Source: JANRIZ01 sp033764445 (lineage in GTDB: Bacteria > Verrucomicrobiota > Verrucomicrobiia > JAWXBN01). Taken from it: a DNA stretch of 35,808 bases. A model generated the notes under the pieces. That model searched no databases and was not told the DNA's origin. It saw only the letters and a program-made list of their open reading frames with translations. Below are positions 16,571 to 25,129 of this stretch, in pieces. The position numbers and the translations under genes are program-made. The DNA is taken from contig JANRIZ010000111.1 of the NCBI GenBank assembly GCA_033764445.1, positions 1 through 35,808 of the forward strand. Reading direction: 5' to 3'. Within the stretch, counting starts at the first letter, position 1, and every line of letters begins with the position of its first letter.

Positions 16571-17029
16571 TCAGTCCTGTTGTGTGGCGATGACCACGGG
16601 AAACCCCACGGAAAGGGCCCCATTGATGATTTCCAGGAGCTGCCCCTGCGACAGGCGGGCGTCGGCCTTCAGCACCACGGTCTGGCCGGATTCCTTGCGG
16701 GCCACCGCGGCCAAGGCTCCGCGCAAGGCCTCCAGCGACAGCATCCGTTCATCGTTGAAAAAAATCATCGGCTCTGTGGCATCCTTCCCGCCGAGGGCCA
16801 CCGTGATGATCAGCCGGCTTTGCGGGGCCAGACTGGTCATGCCGGAGGAGGGAAGCTTCACATTGACCTTGATGCCCGGCTGCAGGATCAGGTTCGAGCA
16901 CAACAGAAAAAACACGATCAGCAGCAGAAACACGGTCACCATGGGCACCATGTCCATGGGTTTTTCAATGGGCTTGAGGTTCTGGCGGAATTTCATGGGT
17001 CGTGCGCGGCGGCGGGCCCGGCGGGCCAT
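16571..17029 (-). CDS. ExbD/TolR-family protein lacking the usual membrane aspartate
   Basis: A 152-aa bitopic protein: an Arg-rich N-terminus, one TM helix (about residues 28-46), then a periplasmic domain (about 50-152) with the family hallmark IKVNVKLPSS. In E. coli ExbD the segment TPFIDVMLVLL carries Asp25, needed for proton use. Aligned here on the preceding Pro and the following VxVxLP block, VPMVTVFLLL places Thr32 at that position. The only nearby Asp is Asp26, six residues earlier. I use the ATG at 17029 (a TTG at 17035 is also possible). It sits 12 bp after exbB. Confidence 0.85.
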   Translation of the reverse strand: MARRARRRARPMKFRQNLKPIEKPMDMVPMVTVFLLLIVFFLLCSNLILQPGIKVNVKLPSSGMTSLAPQSRLIITVALGGKDATEPMIFFNDERMLSLEALRGALAAVARKESGQTVVLKADARLSQGQLLEIINGALSVGFPVVIATQQD

Positions 17030-17041
17030 GGGCAACCGTGG

Positions 17042-17746
17042 TTACTTTTTGGAATCCGTGGCGTCCCGTTCCTTGCCAAAGGAAACCTCGGTGATCTTCA
17101 TCTCGGCGAGTTTTTCATCGAGGCGTATGACGTCCTTGGGCTGGCTTGTAAAAAAGACGACCATCTCCAGGGACACCCGCTCCATGTCGTACACAATGGA
17201 CTGTATCTTGCCGACGATCAGATTGTAGGCCAGGTAACAGGGGATGGCCACCATCAGCCCCGCCGCCGCTGTCACCAGCGACTGCCAGATGCCCGCCGAC
17301 AGCAGGCTCACACTCACCGAGGCGCCGACTTTCTGGATTTCCTGAAAGGCCTGCATCATTCCCAAAATCGTCCCCAGCAACCCCAGAACCGGAGTCAAGG
17401 TTGCCATGGTACTCAGCCAGACCACCCGCTTTTCCATGCGCGGAATCTCCAGCTCGGCGGCCTCCTGCACGATGGCCTGCAATTCCGGCCGCTCCTTGGT
17501 GCGGTTTTCCAAAATGACCTTGAGCGTGGCCGCCACGGGTCCGGGCACATTGTCACATGCATCCAGTGCCTCCCGGCAACTGCCCCGGGCGATGGCATTG
17601 CGGATGCCATGCATGAAATCATTCACATTGAGCCGCGCCCGGTGGAGGTGAATCCACCGCTCGATAAACACACTTAGGGCGATCACGGCACAAACCAATA
17701 TCAAAAACATGGTCACGCCGCCCTGCTTGATCAGTTCAAACGTCAT
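17042..17746 (-). CDS. ExbB/TolQ/MotA-family protein with altered channel residues
   Basis: A 234-aa inner-membrane protein with three TM helices (about residues 10-30, 110-132, 150-175). The family core LTPVLGLLGTILGMMQAF and GIWQSLVTAAAGLMVAIP is present. In E. coli ExbB the second block reads about AEALLATAIGL, with Glu176 and Thr181 lining the ion path; here Gln155 and Ala160 occupy these positions, with Thr159 one residue before. The ATG at 17746 (MTFELIKQGG) is a normal family start; an upstream ATG at 17809 would add 21 atypical residues. It is the first gene of a three-gene unit and is divergent from the glycosyltransferase gene (88 bp). Confidence 0.88.
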   Translation of the reverse strand: MTFELIKQGGVTMFLILVCAVIALSVFIERWIHLHRARLNVNDFMHGIRNAIARGSCREALDACDNVPGPVAATLKVILENRTKERPELQAIVQEAAELEIPRMEKRVVWLSTMATLTPVLGLLGTILGMMQAFQEIQKVGASVSVSLLSAGIWQSLVTAAAGLMVAIPCYLAYNLIVGKIQSIVYDMERVSLEMVVFFTSQPKDVIRLDEKLAEMKITEVSFGKERDATDSKK

Positions 17747-17834
17747 AGGTGTTTCATAACGAATATTTTGCAAAAAACAACCGGGTTTTTTTATTTTGTC
17801 ACCACTCATTTTTCAGGTTTAGGATGTTTGCTGG

Positions 17835-19388
17835 ATGCCTCCGCCATGCCCTTCCCTCTCCCACACCCGTCTTCTGGCGGGCACGTGGCTGCTCGCGGTC
17901 CTGCTCTTCGGCTGGACCTCCTGGCACCATGAAATGTGGATGGATGAAATCTCGGTCTGGCAGCTGGCCGTCGAATCCGGTTCCTGGCGGGAGCTCATCG
18001 ACAACACCCGGGGCCTGGGCCAGCATCCCCTGTGGTTTTTTCTGATTTATCCGCTCTCCCGCCTCACCCCCTCCCCCGGGATCATGCAAGGCCTTCAGGT
18101 CCTGCTCTATTCGGTTTCCGCAGGTCTGGTCCTGTTCAAATCCCCCTGGAGTCTGTCCAACCGGATTCTGCTGCCTTTCGGGTTCCTGATCATTTTTGAA
18201 TACGGGATCATCAACCGCCACTACGGGCTGACGGTCCTGTTTCTCCTGCTCTCCTGCCACCTCCTGAATGAACGCTCCCTGCAAAAACCGACGCTCTTTT
18301 TTTTGTCATTGTCGGGCTTGGTTCTCTCGGGGCTTTTTGCCAGCTTCCTGGCCGCCGGATTGATGGTTTGCCATTGGCTGATCCTGCACAGCCGCGGCCA
18401 GTCATGGAAAACCCTGCCCTTTTTCAACAGCCCCTCCTCCCTCGCGGGATCCCTGTGCCTGTTTCTGAGCCTGGCGCTGTGTGTCTGGTATTTGCTCGGA
18501 GGCCATGCCACGGATGCCACCACATTCGACCAACCTCTGGACCTGGCACAGTTTTTCCGCACCTGGGGCGCGGTCGGAACGTCCCTCTTCCCGGTTCCCG
18601 GACTGACCGCCTCCTTTTGGAATACAAACCTGCTCTCCTCTCCCTCCCTGCAGATTCTATTGGGGCTTTTTCTGGCGGGATACTTCCTCATGGCTTTCCG
18701 CTCCCACACTCCGACCTTCGGACTGTTGCTGTCGGGCGGGGGTCTGATTTTTGCCTTTCTCTTTGCGGTCCAATACTGATTCCCCCGCTACCACGGACAT
18801 TTTTTTCTTCTGCTGCTGGCCGCATTTTGGATTCGAGCCGCATGGGTCTCCCCGGGGGATGCAAGCGCCCGTCCGCACATTCCAGGCCTGGCTCTTTTCA
18901 GCGTCATCCTCTTGATCCAGTGTGGCACGGGACTGTTTTTCTGCGTCGCCGATATTCTCCATCCCTTCAGTGCCTCCAAGGAAACGTCCGCCTACATCGC
19001 GTCACGAGGCTGGCAGTCCAAACCTGTCCTGGCGGATCATGACGTGTTCACCACCGCCGTCTCCTCCCATCTGCAACGGCCCTTCTACAACCTGCGCGGC
19101 GGCCACGAAAACACCTTCTTTCGCAATCCACCCGACCGCTCCGTCTCCCGCCTCAAGCCCTTCCTGGAAAAGTACTCCGGCGGGGATTTCCTGATCCTGC
19201 TCACCTATCCGCCCCCCGCCTCTCTCCCCCCGGGAATCCGTCTGGAGAAAACATTTCCGGCGGGCATGGTCCCGTACGAAAAATATTATCTGCTGACCGT
19301 CTCCCCGGCGGCATTTCCCTCCCCCGACATCAACAGCCGCTGTCTCCTGCTGCGTCCGATCCTGCGTGAACCTGCGGCTCCGGAGTGA
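17835..19388 (+). pseudogene. GT-C-like membrane glycosyltransferase, interrupted by an in-frame TGA
   Basis: Reading from the ATG at 17835, the frame meets TGA at 18777-18779 (codon 315) and then continues open in the same frame to a TGA at 19386-19388, about 517 codons in all. The second part (FPRYHGHFFLLLLAAFWI...) is again a hydrophobic segment followed by a soluble C-terminal domain, which fits one original protein. About nine TM helices are expected. The early loop motif WHHEMWMDEISVWQLA, with an Asp-Glu pair, resembles the first periplasmic loop of GT-C enzymes (ArnT/PMT-like) that use polyprenyl-linked sugars. A single-base change (TGG or GGA to TGA) would explain the stop. Sequencing error or readthrough remain possible. 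The 3' end overlaps the convergent nasA by 59 bp. Confidence 0.75.
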
Positions 19389-21627
19389 CTCCGCCTCCCG
19401 GGCCGAACGGCGGCGGCCCGACCGGCTCAACCCGCACGGCGCAGTGTTTGTACGAAGGCTGCCGCGAATACGGGTCGACCTTCGGATAGGTCAGCAGATT
19501 GGTCTTCGCAAAATGCATCGGGACAAACACCTGCCCGGGCCGTACGATGGGTGTGATCACGGAGCGCGCCCGCAAGGTCCCCCGCCGGGACCGGACCTCC
19601 ACCCACTGCCCGGGCCCGAGCGCCAGGCTCCGCGCATCGGCGGGATGGATCTCCACATAGACTTCCGACGGCGACAGCGATTGCAACACGGGCGATTTGC
19701 CGGTGCGTGTGAGCGTATGCCACTGCGCGGAACTGCCCCGCCCGGTCAACAGCACAAAGGGATAGTCCCGGTCCACGGGCTCGTCCACCGGGGTGGGCGC
19801 CTCAAACAAAAACCGCGCCAGGCCATCGGCATGGAAAAACCGGCCCTCCTCAAAAAGTCTCCGCTCCTGTCCGACCGTCTTCATTCCGCTGGGGCACGGC
19901 CATTGGATGCCCCCCTGCTCATCAATCATCCGGTAATCCCGGATTCCCGAAATGTCGCAGGGCTGACCGGAACTGACCCGTTTCAATATCTGAAAAACCG
20001 CCTCCGGGCTTTCCCACTCCCGGAACATCGCACCACAACCCCAGTACTCCGCCACGAGCCGGAAAATGGAAAAATCCGCCAGGGCCTCGCCCGGCGCCCG
20101 ACGGATTTTCTTGCTCAGTCCGATCCGCCGTTCGGAATTGATGAAGGTCCCCTCCTTCTCCCCCCATCCCCCCGCCGGCAAAATCACATCGGCACCCCGT
20201 GCGGTCTCGGTAGTGTGGTACATGTCCTGGACCACCAGGAAATCCAGCTTTTGCAGCCGTTCCGCCGCCCGGCCCTGATGAATCCACGAATGGGCGGTAT
20301 TGGTGGCAATGATCCACAGACCGCGGATTTTTCCGCTGTCGATCCCCTCCAAAATCTGGTCATACGCCCAGCTGTCACGGTCGGGGATCGCCCTGACGGG
20401 TATTCCCAACTCTCCGGCCACCTTCGCCCGGTGCTGCGGATTTTTAAAGTCATGCCCGCCCATGAGATTGGTGGTATTGCTGAAGAGCCTTGACCCCATC
20501 GCATTGCACTGACCGGTGATGGAATTGGCCCCGGTGCCGGGTCTTCCGATGTTCCCGGTCATGAGCGCAAGATTGATGATGGCCTGCGCCGTGCGGGTCG
20601 CCTCATGTCCCTGGTTGACGCCCATGGTCCACCAGAAGGACACCCGTTTACCCTGCCCAATAGTCCGGGCAAAATGCTCCAGTCTTTTCTCCGGGATGCC
20701 GGTCTGTGCCGCCACGAGTCCAGGGGTGAATTTTTCGACAAATTTTTCAAAATCCAAATATCCGGATGTATGCGCCCCCACATACTCCGGCTTCACCCAT
20801 CCCCCTTTGACCAGCAAACGGGCCAATCCGTACAAAAGCACCAGGTCGCTCTTGGGTTGCAGTGCATAATGCTGCGTGGCATTCATGGCGGTCTCGGTGG
20901 TGCGCGGATCCACCACGATGATCTCCGGAGCGTGCGGATTGCGCAACACACGCTGCCACATGATCGGATGCGCCACGCACAGGTTCGACCCCCAGAGGAC
21001 GATCACGTCGGACTCCTCGAAATCCGCGTAGGTAAAGGGCGGGGAATCAAACCCGAAGGACTGTTTGTAGGCGGTCGCGGCGGTGGCCATGCACTGGCGG
21101 GTGTTGCCATCCCCGTGAATCATCCCCATGCCGAACTTCGCCAGCGCCCCCAGAAAGGCCATCTCCTCGGTGACAATCTGGCCGGTGCTGATAAAGGCGA
21201 CGGATTCCTTCCCATGCTGCGCCTGGATTTTTTTAAACCGCTCGCAAAAAACCTTCAGGGCCCGGTCCCAACTGACCCTTTCCAAGACCCCTTCCGCGTT
21301 TTTGAGCAGCGGGGCGGTGGCCCGGTCGGGTGCCTCCAGCGGGGTGAGTGCCTCCCATCCCTTTGGACAGGCCATGCCCAGATTGACCGGATACCCGGTT
21401 TCGGCGGAAAGATTGATCGCCTCGCCCTCCTTCAAATGCGCCTTGAGCCCGCACCCGGTCGAACAGAACCCGCATACCACGGTGGTGGTGGCATCCGGCA
21501 ACAACCGCGACGGGACCCGGCCAAGCCCGAACTTTCCGGGTTCCTGAACCAGGTCCGCCGTCAGCGGCCCCTGTCTCTCGTGCAGGGTCCGGAGGTCGGG
21601 CATTTTGATCTGGGAGAGCGGTGTCAC
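19330..21627 (-). CDS. nasA: Assimilatory nitrate reductase, molybdopterin catalytic subunit (NasA/NarB type)
   Basis: Reduces nitrate to nitrite. The 765 aa contain an N-terminal 4Fe-4S motif (Cys52, Cys55, Cys59, Cys87 in CGFCSTGCG...CPKGW), then the Mo-bisMGD core. The block MGVNQGHEATRTAQAIINLA and the following GNIGRPGTGANSITGQCNAMG are typical of NasA/NarB and formate dehydrogenase relatives. The C-terminal cofactor-binding domain (about 620-745) is complete. There is no Tat twin-arginine signal, so it should stay in the cytoplasm, as assimilatory enzymes do. It starts with a 4-bp overlap with the DmsBC-fusion gene, its probable electron donor. The last about 20 residues, Pro/Gly-rich, are encoded in the overlap with the convergent glycosyltransferase gene. 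It is the last gene of the nitrate operon. Confidence 0.9.
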   Translation of the reverse strand: MTPLSQIKMPDLRTLHERQGPLTADLVQEPGKFGLGRVPSRLLPDATTTVVCGFCSTGCGLKAHLKEGEAINLSAETGYPVNLGMACPKGWEALTPLEAPDRATAPLLKNAEGVLERVSWDRALKVFCERFKKIQAQHGKESVAFISTGQIVTEEMAFLGALAKFGMGMIHGDGNTRQCMATAATAYKQSFGFDSPPFTYADFEESDVIVLWGSNLCVAHPIMWQRVLRNPHAPEIIVVDPRTTETAMNATQHYALQPKSDLVLLYGLARLLVKGGWVKPEYVGAHTSGYLDFEKFVEKFTPGLVAAQTGIPEKRLEHFARTIGQGKRVSFWWTMGVNQGHEATRTAQAIINLALMTGNIGRPGTGANSITGQCNAMGSRLFSNTTNLMGGHDFKNPQHRAKVAGELGIPVRAIPDRDSWAYDQILEGIDSGKIRGLWIIATNTAHSWIHQGRAAERLQKLDFLVVQDMYHTTETARGADVILPAGGWGEKEGTFINSERRIGLSKKIRRAPGEALADFSIFRLVAEYWGCGAMFREWESPEAVFQILKRVSSGQPCDISGIRDYRMIDEQGGIQWPCPSGMKTVGQERRLFEEGRFFHADGLARFLFEAPTPVDEPVDRDYPFVLLTGRGSSAQWHTLTRTGKSPVLQSLSPSEVYVEIHPADARSLALGPGQWVEVRSRRGTLRARSVITPIVRPGQVFVPMHFAKTNLLTYPKVDPYSRQPSYKHCAVRVEPVGPPPFGPGGGVTPEPQVHAGSDAAGDSGC

Positions 21628-23342
21628 GGGGTTGCAATCCCTCCCGGCATTTTGTCCGGCGACACGGCCCGGAAAAACAGAGCCCGCTCGGTCAGCTCAC
21701 TGGCCAGGCACAGGACCAGGGAAAGGGCGGCGAGCACCACGCCCTCTCCGGTCCACAATATCCACAGGGGCAGCAGGATGCCGCCCCCCACCCCGCAGAC
21801 CATTCGAAACAGTACCACCGACCGCAGCGGGCCCGCCAGCAGAAGGGCGGTGCGTTTCATCTGGGTCAACGGACCGTTGTGCAGATGCCTGAAAAGCGAC
21901 AGTTCGCCCGACAGTTTGAGACACCGCAGCAGCACCAGCAGGAGCGCAAAATAACGGACCTCCTCGTGGTTGCTGCCCAGGAATGCGGCAAAAAGCACCA
22001 GTCCGGAAAGTCCGAACATCACCACCGTCCCGAAAAAACGGGGCGCGGTCAGCGGCCCTCTCCAAAAAGTGCGGCCGGTGCGGTCATAGACCATCACCGA
22101 ACAGAACACCCCGGCCAGACCGGTGGCAACCATGCCAGTCCCCAACACGTTCTCAAGCGTCGCCGACTCCCAGGGGAGCCCGCGGGTCCACGCCGTGGGG
22201 AGCAGGGGCAGGAGCAGGGATCCGACATAGGCGGCGGCGACGGCGGAAAACAATCCAAAAACCAGAATCTCCCGGCTCAACCACGAGGTCCGTAATCCCA
22301 GAAAAAATCGCCAGGCCTTGAGCGGCTGCCCCAGATGAAAAACGCTGGCTGCCAGCCCGGCCTGAAACACCAGGAATCCGCTCACGGCCATCATGGCCGC
22401 CACCTCCCGGGTGAAGACCCCGAAAAATGACGCCGCAAATTGCGCCGACATCAGTCCGATGCCGATCTGGGTGAGGACCAGCATCACCACCAGCGGCGCA
22501 TGCGGGGGCTGGACCTTTGTCTGATGATGGCTGCCCGCCTCCATCGGGCGCGGCACCCGGCGCCCGGTCACATAACGGGTGGTCGGCTGTGTCAGTCCCG
22601 GATCGGGGGCATCCGGCAAAAAAATCCCATTCGCCGCCCGGTCCGCGGTTTCCGCCCGGCTCACGACCCGGATCCGGATCGCCTCGTTGGGGCAGGACTG
22701 CACGCAGGCGGGGGCCTCCCCGTCCGACAGGCGGCCCTGGCACATGTCACACTTGCGCACAATGCCCCGGGTCTGCGAATATTGCGGCACCTCGTACGGA
22801 CACATCATCACACAGTACTGGCAGCCGATGCATTGATCGTCGAGATGATGCACGATGCCTGTGACGGGGTCCTTTTCGTAGGCGGCCACGGGGCATCCCT
22901 TCAGACACCCGGGCTCCGCGCAGTGGTGGCACGCGGTGGTCACCGTCTGCTGGAAGGGCGTGTCCTCACGGGGCGAATACAGGACGCCCACCGAGCGCCA
23001 TGTCTCACCGGGATCCAGTCCGTTGAGGTTGTGACAGGCGGTGACACAGGCCTTGCACCCGGAACAGGCATCCAGGTCCACCTCGAAGGCATACTGCTCC
23101 CCCGGTCCGGGCCGGGAAAGCGGAATCAGATCCCGGTAGTACTTTTCCTGGGCGGGGGCGGAGGGTTCCGCATGATGCCGGGAGAACCGTTCGACCGCGC
23201 TGAGGTCCGCCTGCTCGGCCACCAGTTTCTGAACCAGCATTTTGCTCCGCATCTCGGCCTGGTCCCCCCACCGGTCCAGATCCGAAATCGACAGGGGTTT
23301 GCGTGACGGACCCTCCTGCACCGGGAAGAGCGGGGCACTCAT
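21624..23342 (-). CDS. DmsB-DmsC fusion: four-cluster ferredoxin subunit joined to a quinol-oxidising membrane anchor
   Basis: A 572-aa two-part protein. After an about 85-residue N-terminal extension (containing AVERFSRHH) come 16 cysteines in four 4Fe-4S motifs: 93/96/99/103, 138/141/146/150, 171/174/177/181 and 198/201/213/217, as in DmsB/NrfC. From about residue 285 follow eight or so TM helices (QIGIGLMSAQFAASFFGVF..., HLGQPLKAWRFFLGLRTSWLSREIL), typical of DmsC-type anchors. In DMSO reductase these are separate subunits. The product should pass electrons from the quinol pool to NasA on the cytoplasmic side. There is no Tat signal. It overlaps nirA and nasA by 4 bp on each side, so the three are likely made together. 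Confidence 0.88.
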   Translation of the reverse strand: MSAPLFPVQEGPSRKPLSISDLDRWGDQAEMRSKMLVQKLVAEQADLSAVERFSRHHAEPSAPAQEKYYRDLIPLSRPGPGEQYAFEVDLDACSGCKACVTACHNLNGLDPGETWRSVGVLYSPREDTPFQQTVTTACHHCAEPGCLKGCPVAAYEKDPVTGIVHHLDDQCIGCQYCVMMCPYEVPQYSQTRGIVRKCDMCQGRLSDGEAPACVQSCPNEAIRIRVVSRAETADRAANGIFLPDAPDPGLTQPTTRYVTGRRVPRPMEAGSHHQTKVQPPHAPLVVMLVLTQIGIGLMSAQFAASFFGVFTREVAAMMAVSGFLVFQAGLAASVFHLGQPLKAWRFFLGLRTSWLSREILVFGLFSAVAAAYVGSLLLPLLPTAWTRGLPWESATLENVLGTGMVATGLAGVFCSVMVYDRTGRTFWRGPLTAPRFFGTVVMFGLSGLVLFAAFLGSNHEEVRYFALLLVLLRCLKLSGELSLFRHLHNGPLTQMKRTALLLAGPLRSVVLFRMVCGVGGGILLPLWILWTGEGVVLAALSLVLCLASELTERALFFRAVSPDKMPGGIATP

Positions 23343-25096
23343 GCGTCTTCCCCTGAAAAGAGCACCTGCAGGACGTTGACCTCATGCCTGGCCGCAAATT
23401 GCTGAAAGGTCTCACCGGAATCCCGGCGATGTTTCACGTAGGCCCGGAGCATCCTTTCAATGGTCTGGTTGACCTCGCCATGCGGCAGTCCCTGAAACAC
23501 CTGGCGACCGATCGCCCGGTTGTCGCCGAATCCGCCCCCGACAAACACGTGGTACCCCTCGGCGGTCCCCCCGTCGAGGGTGATCTTGGTCCCGAGCAGA
23601 CCGATGTCACCCATGTAGTGCTGGGCGCAGGAATGGGCGCAGCCGGTAAAATGAATGTTCACGGGCCGGTCCAGGGTCACACGTTTTTCAAGGTGCCGGA
23701 CCAGGTCCGACGCATGCCCCTTTGTATCGCTGGCGGAAAATTTGCAGTACCGATTGCCGGTGCACGAAATGACCCCGCTCGACACGTTCGACGGGCGGAC
23801 ACTCATCCCCAGCCGCTGCAGATTGCGGCGGACGGTTTCCACGTAGGCGTCGGGAATGTTGGGCAGGATCAGGTTCTGCCAGACGGTCAGTCGCAATTCG
23901 CCCGACCCGTAGTGATCGGCGAGATCCGCGAGCCGGAGCAACTGCTCGGGAGTGACCTGTCCGATATTGAATCCGATCCCGACATAATTGAGTCCCCTCT
24001 GTTTCTGCGGAAAAACCCCCATGTGGGAGTGCGGCGTCTCCGGCGCCTGCGACGGGGTGGTGATGGCGGAGGCGCCCTGTTCATCCAGGGGGTCACGGAT
24101 GAGCGCGAAACCCAGCAGTTTTTCGGTCTCCGCGAGATAGTGTGCGAGACTCCAGCTGTCGAGCAGATGTTTGAGACGCGCCTTTTTCCGGTCGGTCCGG
24201 CACCCGTTTTTGATGTACACCCGGACCAGCGCCAGGACGACCTTCACCAGCTGCTCCGGCGCGACCAGCACACCCATATCCCGGGCGAAGGCCTTGTGCC
24301 CGGTGGCCCCGCCGAGTTTGATCCGGAAATAAACCCCCGCCGGGACGCCCCGCCCGTTTTCGGCAACCTCCACGGCACTCGCCCCGATGTCATTGGTGTC
24401 CTCCACCGCCCCGATCAGGCCGCCCCCATCCAGGGCGATGTTGAATTTCCGGGGAAGATCATAATAGTCCCGGTGACTGATGATCTGCTGGGAAAGCTCC
24501 TGGACAAAGGGCGTGACATCGACCCGTTCGTACCGGTCCACCCCGGCGGTCGGATTGGCGGTGATGTTGCGGATATTATCCGCCCCCGCGCCGCGGGTGT
24601 GCAGACCCACGGACTGGATCCGGCGCAGAAACTCGGGCGCGTCCTTGGGTTGGATGAGGCGGATCTGAAAATTGGCACGGGTGGTGATCTGGATGTAGCC
24701 GGTGGTCAGTTCCCGGGCCACCCGGGCGATCTCGCGCAGCTGGAAACTTTTCAACTGACCGCCCGGGATCCGCAGACGCGCCATGAAGGCATCCCTGACC
24801 GGCGAGAGATAAAAGAGACCATGCCATTTGAACCGGAAGGTTTCCTCCTTGTCAGGAGCCTTGTTGCCCAGGGCGTTTTCGGCAATCAGATGATAACTGT
24901 CGAGCGGGTGCTCCTCCTTTTTGACCCGTTCCTCAAAAATCAGGGGCGCGGCCTCCTCCCGCACGGGGGCCGGTGCCACATCCCCGAAGGTCACACCCCG
25001 CGAGGCGAGTCCCGAAAAAAATCCCTCGAGATACTGGCGCTGCTCCGCATTGAGCGGCGCGCCGTTGACGGATTCAAGGAGGGGGGGAGAGGGCAT
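23339..25096 (-). CDS. nirA: Siroheme nitrite reductase, NirA family (nitrite/sulfite reductase hemoprotein)
   Basis: Six-electron reduction of nitrite to ammonium with siroheme and a 4Fe-4S cluster. The 585 aa include two ferredoxin-like half-domains and the cluster ligands Cys445, Cys451 (CTGNRYCKFSASDTKGHA) and Cys486, Cys490 (FTGCAHSCAQH). The first part carries the siroheme Arg-rich segments (QITTRANFQIRLIQ). The NxxSxxxxCTGNxxC context and the nitrate operon favour nitrite over sulfite. Unusually, residues about 14-34 (PLNAEQRQYLEGFFSGLASRG) repeat the N-terminal motif of the CysJ-like protein encoded just upstream. The gene is separated from that gene by 33 bp and overlaps the DmsBC gene by 4 bp. 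Confidence 0.9.
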   Translation of the reverse strand: MPSPPLLESVNGAPLNAEQRQYLEGFFSGLASRGVTFGDVAPAPVREEAAPLIFEERVKKEEHPLDSYHLIAENALGNKAPDKEETFRFKWHGLFYLSPVRDAFMARLRIPGGQLKSFQLREIARVARELTTGYIQITTRANFQIRLIQPKDAPEFLRRIQSVGLHTRGAGADNIRNITANPTAGVDRYERVDVTPFVQELSQQIISHRDYYDLPRKFNIALDGGGLIGAVEDTNDIGASAVEVAENGRGVPAGVYFRIKLGGATGHKAFARDMGVLVAPEQLVKVVLALVRVYIKNGCRTDRKKARLKHLLDSWSLAHYLAETEKLLGFALIRDPLDEQGASAITTPSQAPETPHSHMGVFPQKQRGLNYVGIGFNIGQVTPEQLLRLADLADHYGSGELRLTVWQNLILPNIPDAYVETVRRNLQRLGMSVRPSNVSSGVISCTGNRYCKFSASDTKGHASDLVRHLEKRVTLDRPVNIHFTGCAHSCAQHYMGDIGLLGTKITLDGGTAEGYHVFVGGGFGDNRAIGRQVFQGLPHGEVNQTIERMLRAYVKHRRDSGETFQQFAARHEVNVLQVLFSGEDA

Positions 25097-25129
25097 AGTC
25101 GGATTGTTTCCGTGGGGTGGGCGCCGCCG

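Noticed and set aside
18777..18779. Selenocysteine or Trp decoding of the TGA in the glycosyltransferase gene
   Set aside because: No convincing hairpin is seen just after the TGA, the enzyme type is not known to use selenocysteine, and TGA ends many genes in this window. A nonsense mutation or sequence error is simpler.
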